A stretch of 64,000 nt of DNA from assembly GCF_030813715.1 (NCBI RefSeq), contig NZ_JAUSUZ010000001.1:1240001-1304000 (forward strand), written 5' to 3'. The stretch comes from Catenuloplanes indicus (GTDB lineage Bacteria > Actinomycetota > Actinomycetes > Mycobacteriales > Micromonosporaceae). This document shows positions 1-8,062 of the stretch, in pieces. The position numbers were made by a program, and so were the translations under genes. The notes beneath the pieces are model-generated. The model was given only the letters and a program-made list of their open reading frames with translations. It was not told the DNA's origin and did not search any database. Within the stretch, counting starts at the first letter, position 1, and each line of letters starts with the position of its first letter.

Positions 1-555
1 AACCGGCTCGCCGTCGAGCGCGACATCAGCGAGGCCGCGATGCGGCTCTTCGTGACACAGGGCTTCGACGCCACCACCACCGACCAGATCGCACGCGAGG
101 CCGGTGTGTCGCCGCGGTCGCTGTTCCGCTACGTCGGCTCGAAGGAGGACATCGTGCTCGGCGACATGCTCGCCGCCGGCGAGTCCGTGCTCGGCGCGCT
201 GCGCGAACGGCCACCGGCCGAGGGCCCGTGGGAGGCGCTGCGCGCCGCGCTGCGCGTGCTGGAGGGCAACCCGCCGGATCGCGCGCTCGCGCTCGCCACG
301 ATGTTCCTGGAGACTCCGTCGCTGCGGGCCCGCCGGCTGGAGAAACGCCTCGCCTGGCTCGGCCTGCTGGTCCCGGAGATCACCCGCCGCCTCGGCCGCA
401 CCCCGGGCGACGTGCCCGACCCGGCCGCGCACGCGATCGTCGCCGCCGCGCTGGCCTGTCTGGACAGTGCCACGGAGATCTGGGCACGCCGCGGTGGTGC
501 CGGAGACGTGGTGGCTGTCTTCGACGAGGCGCTGGACGCGGTGCGGCACGCCTGA
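1..555 (+). CDS. TetR/AcrR-family transcriptional regulator (5' end outside window)
   Basis: The frame is open from base 1, so the start codon lies upstream of the window; about 184 residues are visible. The N-terminal helix-turn-helix is clear: an ISEAAMRLFVTQGFDATT helix followed by the recognition helix region GVSPRSLFRYVGSKED, which matches the TetR_N pattern. The alpha-helical ligand-binding half (about residues 65-180) is rich in Ala, Leu and Arg and gives no clue to the ligand. TetR proteins usually act as dimeric repressors of a neighbouring gene. The target cannot be named because the upstream neighbour is not visible. The family call is firm; the function is open. Confidence 0.9.
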   Translation, partial: NRLAVERDISEAAMRLFVTQGFDATTTDQIAREAGVSPRSLFRYVGSKEDIVLGDMLAAGESVLGALRERPPAEGPWEALRAALRVLEGNPPDRALALATMFLETPSLRARRLEKRLAWLGLLVPEITRRLGRTPGDVPDPAAHAIVAAALACLDSATEIWARRGGAGDVVAVFDEALDAVRHA

Positions 556-741
556 GACAGCGTCCGCGGCCGTGCCCGTAGCCGCACCGGCCGTACACGA
601 CCGACGCCGAGGTCACGCCGTCCCCGGCGCGGCTGGTCCACGGCCGGGCTGACGGCGCTGTACGAAGTCGCGGACCGACCCGCGCCGCGACCTCGCTCAC
701 AGCACGGATCCCGGCCGCCGCCGGGCTGTCATGATTGCCCA

Positions 742-1266
742 ATGTTCCAGGCGGGGGCGCGCTCGCGGCGCGTCGGTACGTTCATGCTGGCCGAGGACGA
801 GGCCACGTTCCAGGAGCGGCTGGCGCCGGTGGTCGCGAAGCTGGGCGGGTGGGAGACGCACGACCGGCGCGGCCGGACCAGCACGGCGCACGCCACGCTG
901 CCGGACGCGATGCGCCGCGACGGGCTGCGGGCGTTCCTGCGGCTGCGCGACCGGGACGGCAGTCCGCTGATCCAGTACGAGCGGTCCACCACCGCCGGCG
1001 GGTCCGCGTCGATGCGCCCCGGGCGCCTGGCCTGGACCTGGTTCCCGGACGACCACGCCGACCCGGTCCGGCGCGAGTTCGCCACGCTCGCTGACGCGGC
1101 CTGGACCGCGCTGCAGGCCGTCACGTCGCCGCACGTGGCGACCGTGGACGGCCGCAACGCCCGCGGCTACCGGATCGGCCCGGCCGCGGCGGCGTGGATC
1201 CTGGCGCACCCGGACCGGCGCCTGCACGACGGGGTCCCCCTGATCCTCACGGAGAAGACCCGATGA
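742..1266 (+). CDS. Hypothetical protein, first gene of a two-gene operon
   Basis: A 174-residue soluble protein with no signal peptide or membrane segment. I do not recognise the family. It is rich in Arg, Ala and aromatic residues, with a conserved-looking C-terminal part (RGYRIGPAAAAWILAHPDRR). The ATG at 742 gives the longest product; an in-frame ATG at 784 is a possible alternative start, and neither has a strong Shine-Dalgarno sequence. Its stop overlaps the start of the homoserine-dehydrogenase-like gene (ATGA at 1263-1266), so the two are very probably translated from one message. Codon use is typical of the window, so I consider it a real gene of unknown role. Confidence 0.7.
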   Translation: MFQAGARSRRVGTFMLAEDEATFQERLAPVVAKLGGWETHDRRGRTSTAHATLPDAMRRDGLRAFLRLRDRDGSPLIQYERSTTAGGSASMRPGRLAWTWFPDDHADPVRREFATLADAAWTALQAVTSPHVATVDGRNARGYRIGPAAAAWILAHPDRRLHDGVPLILTEKTR

Positions 1267-2291
1267 CCCGCAAGACGGTACGGCTCGCGCTCAGCGGCCT
1301 CGGCGCGATCGGCGGCTCGCTGCTGCGCCTGATCGCCGACGGCGCACAGGGCACCTACTCACCGCGCGGTACCGCGCTGGACCTGCGCGTCGTCGCCGCG
1401 GTCGACTCGTCCGGCGCGATCGCCGACGCCGCCGGCATCGACCCCGCGCCCCTCGCCGCGCACAAGGCCGCCGGTGGCCGCGCCGTCGACCTGCCCGGCG
1501 TGACCGTGGCCGGCCGCACGGTGGCGGACCTGCTCGCCGCCGGCGTCGAGTTCGATCTGCTGGTCGAGGCCGGCCCCGGCGACCTGGAGACCGGCGGCGC
1601 CGGCCTGGCCGCGGTCCGCGCCGCCCGCGCGGCCGGCCTCCCGGTCGTGCTGGCCGCGAAGGCCCCGCTCGTGCTCGCCTGGGACGAGCTGACCGGCCCC
1701 GGCCCGGCCGTCGCGTACAGCGCCTGCGTCGGCGGCGCGCTGCCGACCGTCACGCTGCTGCGCGCCACGCTCACGTCCGCGCGCGCGTCGAAGATCGAGG
1801 CCGCGCTGAACGGCACCAGCGTCTACGTGCTCAGCCTGATCGAGGACGGTCTCTCCCCCGCGGACGCGGTCGCGCGCGCTCAGGCCACCGGCATCGCCGA
1901 GCCCGACCCGTCGTTCGACCTGGACGGCTGGGACGCCGCCTGCAAGCTCGTCATCCTCGCCAACGCCACGCTCGGCGCCCACGCCCGCCTGACCGACGTG
2001 GACCGCACCGGCATCACCGACGTCACCCGCGACGACCTGCTCCGTGCCCGTGCCACCGGCCACCGGATCGTCCCGGTCGGCACCGCGGTCCCGAACGGCA
2101 CCGGCTGGCGGCTCACGGTCGCACCGGTCGCGCTGCCCGCCGACCACCCGCTGGCCCGGATGGACCCGGAGGAGATGGGCGTCGTCGTGCACACCGACGT
2201 CGCCGGCCGCCTCTGCGCCACCACCCGGGAGCCCGACGCCGTCCCGTCCGCCGCCGCGGTCCTCCGCGACATCCTCACCACGGCGGGCTGA
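1263..2291 (+). CDS. Homoserine dehydrogenase-like oxidoreductase
   Basis: A 342-residue protein. The N-terminus has a Rossmann nucleotide-binding motif (LSGLGAIGGSLL, residues about 9-20). A lysine in AAKAPL and the DAACKL segment (about residues 223-229) correspond to the homoserine dehydrogenase substrate-site Asp and catalytic Lys. The length fits ACT-less homoserine dehydrogenases, so feedback control by threonine through an ACT domain is not expected. Homoserine dehydrogenase reduces aspartate semialdehyde to homoserine. Genomes of this type usually carry a separate ACT-containing hom in the threonine operon, so this copy may act on a related substrate (inference). The ATG at 1263 is chosen over an in-frame GTG further upstream because it overlaps the preceding stop. 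Confidence 0.8.
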   Translation: MTRKTVRLALSGLGAIGGSLLRLIADGAQGTYSPRGTALDLRVVAAVDSSGAIADAAGIDPAPLAAHKAAGGRAVDLPGVTVAGRTVADLLAAGVEFDLLVEAGPGDLETGGAGLAAVRAARAAGLPVVLAAKAPLVLAWDELTGPGPAVAYSACVGGALPTVTLLRATLTSARASKIEAALNGTSVYVLSLIEDGLSPADAVARAQATGIAEPDPSFDLDGWDAACKLVILANATLGAHARLTDVDRTGITDVTRDDLLRARATGHRIVPVGTAVPNGTGWRLTVAPVALPADHPLARMDPEEMGVVVHTDVAGRLCATTREPDAVPSAAAVLRDILTTAG

Positions 2292-2486
2292 CCGGCCGCC
2301 CGCCTTGCCCGCGGCACCGAACACGGGCGCGGCCGGAAAGATCTGGAGCGGCGGATTCACCAGGACGGGGAGATCCTCCGCGGCACGCCCCGGCCCACCA
2401 CGCGGCGAAGGGCGCGGTCCGGCCGCTGACCGGCGCGTCCCGCGCACGGTGGCCGCGAGGGTCTCGCCGGGAGTTCCCGGCCGTCC

Positions 2487-3266
2487 CTACAGCGGCGGCC
2501 GCCGGGCGACGATGCACACGTTGTGCGGGTCGAGCGCCCCGGCGGCCGTCAGCGCGGCCAGGCACTCGTCGATGAACGCGTCGGTGTCGTCGCCGAGCAC
2601 CTCGGCCTGCGCCGCGAACGTGGCCGCGCGCAGCGCCGCCCGCAGCCGGTCCAGGTCACCGGCGCCGAGGTCCTGCGCGACCGGCTCGACCGGTGAGACG
2701 GCCAGCCCCTCCGCGGCCAGCAGCAGCGACACGTCGGCCGCCGGGTGCTGGTGGAACATGATCGGCGCGTCCGTCAACCGGTCCCGCCAGGCCGGCCGGT
2801 CCGCGACCGCGCGCAGCGTGTCCCGCAGCGCGAACCCGTCCGCGCGCGGCTGGCCCGCGCTGTACTGCAGGACCAGCGTGCCGCCGGGCGCGACCGCGCG
2901 CGCCATCGTCCGTACCGTGTGAGCGGGGTTGTCCAGCCAGTGCAGCATCCACGACGAGTGGACCACGGCATATGCCCCGGACGGCAGCGACAGCCGCCGC
3001 GCGTCCTGCCGTGCCACGGTGACCGGCAGCGCCGCGCACCGCGCGCGGGTCGCGTCCACCATGGACTCGCTGATGTCGCACGCGTCGACGGTGAGCCCGC
3101 GCCGCGCCATCGCCTCCGCGACCTCGCCCGACCCGCAGCCGACGTCCGCGAACCGGCCGTCGCGCGGCAGCCCGGCCTTGGCCAGCGCCTTGAGCGCGGC
3201 GCGCACCTGTCCCGCGTTCGCCGCCCGGTACGGTTCCGCCCGCCACTCGTGCCCGGTCCGTGCCAT
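2487..3266 (-). CDS. Class I SAM-dependent methyltransferase
   Basis: A 259-residue protein when read from the ATG at 3266 (MARTGHEWRAEPYRAANAGQ). The glycine-rich SAM-binding motif I (DVGCGSG, residues 41-47), an acidic loop after strand 2 (ACDISESM) and motif III (PGGTLVLQYSA) follow in the usual order of small-molecule methyltransferases (UbiE/TrmN-like fold). A longer reading exists upstream, but its extra 34 residues look non-coding and would run into the divergent metallophosphoesterase promoter, so the shorter start is preferred. The substrate is unknown. It is transcribed divergently from the 3319 gene across a spacer of about 50 bp. Confidence 0.85.
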   Translation of the reverse strand: MARTGHEWRAEPYRAANAGQVRAALKALAKAGLPRDGRFADVGCGSGEVAEAMARRGLTVDACDISESMVDATRARCAALPVTVARQDARRLSLPSGAYAVVHSSWMLHWLDNPAHTVRTMARAVAPGGTLVLQYSAGQPRADGFALRDTLRAVADRPAWRDRLTDAPIMFHQHPAADVSLLLAAEGLAVSPVEPVAQDLGAGDLDRLRAALRAATFAAQAEVLGDDTDAFIDECLAALTAAGALDPHNVCIVARRPPL

Positions 3267-3318
3267 CTCCCTACGGTCCCAGCTCCGCGCACGCGCCGCC
3301 ACCCCATGATTACGATGG

Positions 3319-4146
3319 ATGACGATGAGTACGCCAGGCTTGTACGCGGTCAGCGACCTCCACGTCACCTACCCCGAGAACCGCGCGATCGCCGAGTCGC
3401 TGCACCCGGTCACGCCGGACGACTGGCTGATCGTGGCCGGCGACGTCGCCGAGAAGGTCACCGACATCCAGCGGACGCTGGCCCTGCTGGCCACCCGCTG
3501 GTCCACCGTGATCTGGGCCCCCGGCAACCACGAACTGTGGACGGTCCGCGACGACACCGTCCAGCTGCGCGGCGAGGAACGCTACCGCCACCTGGTCGAG
3601 GTCGCCCGTGACCTGGGCGTCCACACGCCCGAGGACCCGTACCCGATGTGGCACGGCACGGCCGTCGCCCCACTGTTCGTCGGGTACGACTACTCGTGGC
3701 GGCTCCCCGGCCTGACCACGAAGGAGGACTCGCTGCGCAACGCCGAGGCCGCCGGCGTCGTCTGCACCGACGAGTTCCTGCTCCACCCCGACCCGCACCC
3801 GTCCCGCGACGCCTGGTGCGCCGACCGCGCCCGCATCACCGCCGCCCGCCTGGCCGCGCTTCCCCCCGACGTGCCCACCGTCCTGGCCAACCACTACCCC
3901 CTGGTCCGCGAGCCCACCGACATCCTGTGGAAGCCCGAGTTCGCCCAGTGGTGCGGCACCACCCGCACCGCCGACTGGCACCTCCGCTTCCGCGCCACCG
4001 TCATGGTCTACGGTCACCTGCACATCCCCCGCACCACCTGGCACGACGGCGTCCGCTTCGAGGAGGTCTCGCTCGGCTACCCCCGCGAGTGGCGCCACCG
4101 CGGCACCACCGCCCCGTCCCCCGTCCGCCGGATCCTCCCCGCATGA
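3319..4146 (+). CDS. Calcineurin-like metallophosphoesterase
   Basis: A 275-residue protein with the metal-ligand motifs of the calcineurin superfamily in order: SDLHV (about residues 12-16), GDVAEK (about 41), GNHELW (about 71), a histidine in ANHYPL, and YGHLH near residue 230. It should bind two divalent metals and cleave a phosphoester; the substrate cannot be told. Translation may start at the ATG at 3319 or the next ATG at 3325. The stop overlaps the start of a phosphopantetheinyl transferase gene (ATGA at 4143-4146). From memory, this pairing recurs in actinomycetes, which suggests a linked role, perhaps in handling CoA or carrier-protein phosphopantetheine (inference). Confidence 0.87.
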   Translation: MTMSTPGLYAVSDLHVTYPENRAIAESLHPVTPDDWLIVAGDVAEKVTDIQRTLALLATRWSTVIWAPGNHELWTVRDDTVQLRGEERYRHLVEVARDLGVHTPEDPYPMWHGTAVAPLFVGYDYSWRLPGLTTKEDSLRNAEAAGVVCTDEFLLHPDPHPSRDAWCADRARITAARLAALPPDVPTVLANHYPLVREPTDILWKPEFAQWCGTTRTADWHLRFRATVMVYGHLHIPRTTWHDGVRFEEVSLGYPREWRHRGTTAPSPVRRILPA

Positions 4147-4766
4147 TCGAACAACTGCTGCCCCCCGGCGTGGCCTGGGCCGAGTCCTTCCGCGACGAAC
4201 ACTGCACCCTCTTCCCCGAGGAAGAGGCCACCATTGCCCGCGCCGTCGACAAACGCCGCAACGAGTTCACCACCGCCCGCTGGTGCGCCCGCCGCGCCCT
4301 CGCCACCCTCGGCCTGCCCCCGTCCCCGATCGTCCCCGGCGACCGCGGCGCCCCCAGCTGGCCCCCCGGCGTCACCGGCGCCATCACCCACTGCCCCGGC
4401 TACCGCGCCGCCGCCGTCGCCCACACTCCCGCCGTCGCCTCCATCGGCATCGACGCCGAACCCCACGCCCCCCTCCCCGACGGCGTCCTCGACCTGGTCA
4501 CGCTCCCCACCGAACGCGAGTGGATCGCCCACGCACCCCACGGCGTCCACTGGGACCGCCTGCTGTTCAGCGCCAAGGAATCCGTCTACAAAGCCTGGTT
4601 CCCGGTGGCCCGCCGCTGGCTCGGCTTCGAGGAGGCACACGTCACCGCCTCCCCCGACGGCACCTTCCACGCGGAAATCCTCATCGACGGCCCGGTCAAG
4701 CATTTCTCCGGCCGCTGGACGACCGCCGAGGGCCTCATTCTGACCGCGATCATCAACACCGGATAG
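4143..4766 (+). CDS. 4'-phosphopantetheinyl transferase, Sfp/EntD type
   Basis: A 207-residue protein that should move the phosphopantetheine arm of CoA onto a serine of acyl or peptidyl carrier proteins and so activate PKS, NRPS or fatty-acid enzymes. The two signature motifs of the Sfp/EntD family are present: GIDAEPHAPL (about 101-110; Asp and Glu are Mg ligands) and FSAKESVYKAW (about 142-152). The N-terminal FPEEEATI and RARWCAR-like region matches EntD-type enzymes of about 210-230 residues. The ATG at 4143 overlaps the stop of the metallophosphoesterase gene. A longer in-frame reading starts inside that gene and is not credible. No secondary-metabolite cluster lies in the window, so it is likely a general activator acting in trans. 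Confidence 0.92.
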   Translation: MIEQLLPPGVAWAESFRDEHCTLFPEEEATIARAVDKRRNEFTTARWCARRALATLGLPPSPIVPGDRGAPSWPPGVTGAITHCPGYRAAAVAHTPAVASIGIDAEPHAPLPDGVLDLVTLPTEREWIAHAPHGVHWDRLLFSAKESVYKAWFPVARRWLGFEEAHVTASPDGTFHAEILIDGPVKHFSGRWTTAEGLILTAIINTG

Positions 4767-5027
4767 TTAACCGGCGTGGCATAGCAGGCGTGCTCCCGCG
4801 GGCACCGGTCCAATGCCACTCAGCTTATTTTGATCTTGCAGGCCGTGTCGCCGGTGACGCGCGCGCGTCGCACGCCGCCGCAGGCGGGCTGACGCCCGGG
4901 ATGATCTTCCATCCGTGCGGGGATCGAAGATCCAGATGTCGTTGTGGCCGCTTCGCACGGATCGAAGCAGCCGGCGGTGGCGTGCAGATCTCGCACGGCA
5001 CCACCGAGCCGGCGGCCACCGCACCCC

Positions 5028-5050
5028 GCGCCCGAAATATCGTGATATCG
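5028..5050 (+). repeat. AT-rich dispersed motif, copy 1
   Basis: GCGCCCGAAATATCGTGATA begins here; it contains a partial dyad (CCGAAATATCG / GATATCGG). It closely resembles stretches at 5172 (inverted), 24210 and 58625, all in spacers. Function unknown. Confidence 0.55.
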
Positions 5051-5171
5051 GGGATGAGGCGCCCGGCGGTTCTCCGCCGGCCCGGCGCGAAGGCGGCGCC
5101 GCCGGCCCTGATTGATCACTCAGCCGGGCGGGCGGGATTCCCGCGTACGCGGACACTCGACGGCGGAGCGA

Positions 5172-5193
5172 GATATGGCGATATTTCGGACGC
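5172..5193 (-). repeat. AT-rich dispersed motif, copy 2 (inverted)
   Basis: On the minus strand this reads GCGTCCGAAATATCGCCATA, nearly the same as the copy at 5028 but in opposite orientation about 140 bp away. Confidence 0.5.
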
Positions 5194-5322
5194 GGGCTTC
5201 GCGCGCGCTCCGAAGCAGCCGCGGGGCATCGCCACCACGCAGCGCAACGCTGCGCTGCGCGGCCCGACGCTGCCCTTCGCGCGTTCGTGTGGTGCCCGGC
5301 GAGCCTGCACCACGCCGGGCCG

Positions 5323-5376
5323 CACCTTCGCGCCGGGCCGCACCTTCGCGCCGGGCCGCACCTCCAGGCCGGATCG
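5323..5376 (+). repeat. 18-bp tandem repeat
   Basis: The unit CACCTTCGCGCCGGGCCG occurs twice exactly (5323-5340, 5341-5358). It is followed by a diverged third unit and preceded by a shortened one. The period of 18 keeps a hexapeptide frame (APGRTF), but no start or conserved sequence supports translation. Confidence 0.75.
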
Positions 5377-5452
5377 GGCCTTCGCACCGGGGCGGGTATC
5401 CGGGCCGGGTCTCCGCGCGGGCGGTGGGGCCGCGAGTCCCTGGCCGGCGCGG

Positions 5453-5540
5453 ATGCCGTCCCGTGCGGTGCGGCGGGCAGGGAGCAGAGGCGGTGGGGTG
5501 CTTTGTAGAAAGCCAGGTCAGAGTCCGTGATCAAGTTGAG
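5453..5540 (+). repeat. Dispersed ~88-bp repeat, copy A
   Basis: This stretch matches 63137-63225 over about 88 bases with a 2-base gap. The best-kept blocks are ATGCCGTCCCGTGCG, CGGCGGGCAGGGAGCAGA and AGGTCAGAGTCCGTG. Both copies lie between convergent genes and in the same orientation. Read on the minus strand, both can encode a short LxLxTDSDL-containing peptide, so a decayed coding origin is possible. Confidence 0.8.
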
Positions 5541-5677
5541 CTGGGTGGCGTTGGCCCCGGTTCCGTGGCGGCCAGGAACCACCCCAGGCCCGGCTCGACC
5601 ATTGCGAAATCCTCGCGGGTCATCCGGCACCTGCCGGTGCGCTCGACCATCGCGGGGGCGGCTCCGGCTCCGACGGC

Positions 5678-6103
5678 CTAGGGCAGGTCCGGCGGGCAGG
5701 CCGAGAGCTCGATGGCGGCGACCTCGGTTGCGGCGCCCAGGGGTGTGGTGATCTCGAAGGAGAAGCAGAGCGGCTCGGTCCCGTCGAAGCGGGCCCTGAG
5801 GACCCACGCCGGGTCGGTGCGCCGCAGATCCCACGCCCCGCCGACGGCCTCGTCGATCTCCTCGTCGGTGAGGCGGCCGTCCGCGGACGCCATGGCCAGC
5901 TCCTGCTGTACGGTGGCCGCCGCCTGGCGGGACAGCTCCGTCTCCGCCTCGGCGATCTCGCGCTGGTGGTTCGGGAGGGCGACGCCGTACATCCAGAGAA
6001 CCACGCCGGCCACCCCGAGGAAGCCCAGCAGCGGCAGCACGACAACGGTCCCGAGCGCGCCGGCGGCAAGGCGGGGCGCCCAGGACTTCCGGGAACGAGG
6101 CAT
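5678..6103 (-). CDS. Hypothetical single-TM membrane protein
   Basis: A 141-residue protein read from the ATG at 6103 (MPRSRKSWAPRLAAGALGTV). A basic N-terminus precedes one long hydrophobic segment (about residues 13-38), then an extracytoplasmic region with an acidic helix (EIAEAETELSRQAAATVQQE) and a C-terminal part ending SACPPDLP. The layout is that of a type II membrane-anchored protein with the bulk outside. I do not recognise the family. It is followed on the same strand only by the repeat spacer, and lies about 34 bp downstream of the PIG-L deacetylase gene, so it may be the last gene of that operon. Confidence 0.7.
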   Translation of the reverse strand: MPRSRKSWAPRLAAGALGTVVVLPLLGFLGVAGVVLWMYGVALPNHQREIAEAETELSRQAAATVQQELAMASADGRLTDEEIDEAVGGAWDLRRTDPAWVLRARFDGTEPLCFSFEITTPLGAATEVAAIELSACPPDLP

Positions 6104-6137
6104 CAGGCCGTTGTAACCGATGCCGTCAACAACTCGG

Positions 6138-6932
6138 TCAGCCTGCTCCCGGTCCACGCAGCGACCCGAACACGTCGTCGCCGGGCCCGCGCGCGCCGTG
6201 CTCGACGAACCACTCCCGGCCCGCCACCAGCGCGAACAACGGTCCCGGCAGTCCCGCCAGCAGCGCCACTGTCCGGATGCCCCGCCCGCCGGTCGCCTGA
6301 CTGCCGTGTGCGCGCAACGCGGCGCGCTTCTGTCGCAGGTAGCCGCGCACGTCCACCACATGGGTCAGCTCCGCACGCGGGGTGAACACCGTTGCCGCCG
6401 CACCCAACGGCAGCCGCGGCAACAGGCGCCCGGCCACCGCCGACAGCCACAGCACCGGCCGCAGCACGTCGCGGTCCACCGTGGCCTCCAGCAGCACTCG
6501 TGTCCCGGCGAGCCGCGCCGCGGCCCTCGCCGCCCGGTGGACCTGCACATGATCGGGGTGCCCGTAGCCGCCGCGCGCGTCGTACCCGATCAGCACGTCC
6601 GCGCGTTCCTCCCGCAGGATGCCGGCGAGCCGTTCGGCGACCTCGCCGACCGGAGCCGCCGCGAAACACCGGTCGTCGCCGGCCGACAGCCCGGAGTCCC
6701 GGTACCCGAGTACCTCCACCCGCGCGCACCCCAGCGCGGCCGCCGCCGCCTCCAGTTCGGCGCGGCGCCGCTCACCCAGCCGAACCGCGTCGGACGCGAG
6801 GCCGGCCTCGCCCAGCGTCGCGGTCACCAGGACCACCCGGTGGCCCTCCGCCGCCGCGCGCGCCAGTGTGCCGCCGGTCAGCAGCGTCTCGTCGTCCGGG
6901 TGGGCGTGGAACGCCACCACCGTGTAGGTCAT
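6138..6932 (-). CDS. PIG-L family N-acetylglucosaminyl deacetylase
   Basis: A 264-residue protein. The N-terminus has the zinc-site signature AFHAHPDDE (residues about 7-15). YGHPDHVQVHRAA carries the second metal-ligand histidine, as in PIG-L, MshB and BshB. Such enzymes remove the acetyl group from GlcNAc linked to a lipid, inositol or malate. The ATG at 6932 overlaps the stop of the glycosyltransferase gene (ATGA at 6929-6932), so the deacetylase is translationally coupled to the GT. A GT4 enzyme followed by a PIG-L deacetylase parallels the MshA-MshB steps of mycothiol synthesis. The adjacent membrane protein argues instead for a lipid-linked or exported glycan (inference). Confidence 0.88.
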   Translation of the reverse strand: MTYTVVAFHAHPDDETLLTGGTLARAAAEGHRVVLVTATLGEAGLASDAVRLGERRRAELEAAAAALGCARVEVLGYRDSGLSAGDDRCFAAAPVGEVAERLAGILREERADVLIGYDARGGYGHPDHVQVHRAARAAARLAGTRVLLEATVDRDVLRPVLWLSAVAGRLLPRLPLGAAATVFTPRAELTHVVDVRGYLRQKRAALRAHGSQATGGRGIRTVALLAGLPGPLFALVAGREWFVEHGARGPGDDVFGSLRGPGAG

Positions 6933-8062
6933 GCCGTCACCACCGGCGCGCGCGTCGCCTCCTGCAGGCATGCCGCCGCCGCGTACCGCGTCTCCGCCGC
7001 GGCCAGCACACCGTCCCAGTGCAACCGCGGCACGACCGCCCGGTTGTGCCGCGCCACCTCCGCCAGCGGACCCGGCGCGGTCAGCAGCCCGGACACCGTG
7101 GAGATCAGTTCCGCGTCCGACCCGACCAGCCACCCGTCGACCCCGTGCTCGACGAAGTCCGCGACGCCGCTACCGCGCCGCGCGACCACCGGCAGTCCCG
7201 CGCACCGCGCCTCGAGCGCCGCGATGCCGAACGACTCGCGATGTGCCGGTGCGACGTACAGGTCCGCCGCCGCCAGCAGCGCCCGGATGTCGTGCCGCGG
7301 CAGCGCGCCGGTCAGCCGCACCTGCCCGGCCAGCCCGGCCGCGGCGACGTCCGCCCGCAGTCGCGGCAGCAGCGGGCCGTCGCCGACCAGGATCGCCCGG
7401 AACCGCCCGGGGTGCGCGTGCCGCAGCGCGGCCAGGACCCGCAGCAGCGGCCGGGGCCGTTTGCGGCGCACCATCCGCATCACGCTGACCACGGTCGGCA
7501 CGCCGTCACGCGGCGCCGGTGGGGCGAGCCAGGCCGCCGGGTCGATGCCGTTCGGCAGTACCGCGACCGGTGTGCCGTCCAGCGCCTCGCGGACCGCCGC
7601 GGCCGCGGCCGTGCTGACCGCGGCCCAGTCGACCGGCCAGCGGGCGGCGCCGCGGCGGCGTGCGTACCAGCGCATGACCGGGATGACGTCGTGCCACATG
7701 GAGTGGACCGAGACCACCGTGGGTACGCCGTGCACGCCGGCCAGCCGGGCCGCGCTCCAGGCGAGCGGCGAGAACGCGGACACGTGCGCGTGCACCGCGT
7801 CGGCCCGGTGTTCGCGCAGCACGCGGCACAGGTCCTGGTCACGGATCGCGCGGTACGGGCCGACGCCGGGCGCTCCCAGACGTACCGCCGGAATGGCCGT
7901 GTCCGGATCGCCCCCCGGCGTCGCGGTGATCACGAAGGGGGTGTGCCCGGCCGTCGCCTGCCGGGTGGCGAGGTCGCGGACCTGGAGTTCCACGCCGCCG
8001 AGGCGGGGCAGGTAGACGTCGGTGACGTGGGCGATGCGCATGGGCGGGTTCTCCGGGGTCAT
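6929..8062 (-). CDS. GT4-type glycosyltransferase
   Basis: A 377-residue GT-B glycosyltransferase. The N-terminal domain opens with MRIAHVTDVYLPRLGGVE, typical of the GT4 acceptor domain. The C-terminal domain shows the donor-binding pattern (VGDGPLLPRL, then PAHRESFGIAALEARCAGLP with the E-x7-E motif). The retaining GT4 family transfers sugars from nucleotide donors to lipids, inositol or glycans. The ATG at 8062 is used because it overlaps the stop of the upstream gene (TGA at 8059-8061); a second in-frame ATG at 8041 is an alternative. It is flanked in one operon by a flippase-like protein and a PIG-L deacetylase. Confidence 0.88.
   Translation of the reverse strand: MTPENPPMRIAHVTDVYLPRLGGVELQVRDLATRQATAGHTPFVITATPGGDPDTAIPAVRLGAPGVGPYRAIRDQDLCRVLREHRADAVHAHVSAFSPLAWSAARLAGVHGVPTVVSVHSMWHDVIPVMRWYARRRGAARWPVDWAAVSTAAAAAVREALDGTPVAVLPNGIDPAAWLAPPAPRDGVPTVVSVMRMVRRKRPRPLLRVLAALRHAHPGRFRAILVGDGPLLPRLRADVAAAGLAGQVRLTGALPRHDIRALLAAADLYVAPAHRESFGIAALEARCAGLPVVARRGSGVADFVEHGVDGWLVGSDAELISTVSGLLTAPGPLAEVARHNRAVVPRLHWDGVLAAAETRYAAAACLQEATRAPVVTA

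Larger units (their letters stand above)
4767..5677. other. Repeat-bearing spacer of 0.9 kb between convergent genes
   Basis: The genes on both sides end here (4766 on the plus strand, 5678 on the minus strand), so no promoter is needed. I find no convincing gene. The long open readings that cross it are arginine/proline-rich and switch character, as expected of high-GC non-coding DNA. The spacer holds two inverted copies of an AT-rich motif (5028 and 5172), an 18-bp tandem repeat (5323) and an ~88-bp element repeated at 63137. AT-rich blocks such as 4822-4838 stand out from the surroundings. It may be a degraded gene or a repeat landing site. Confidence 0.6.

Noticed and set aside
5308-5376. 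CRISPR-like array
   Set aside because: Units are contiguous 18-mers with no unique spacers and no cas genes nearby.
4283-5530. Long plus-strand open reading with APGRTF hexapeptide repeats
   Set aside because: It starts inside the phosphopantetheinyl transferase gene in another frame, has no ribosome site, and is Arg/Pro-rich throughout; the hexapeptides only reflect the 18-bp DNA repeat.
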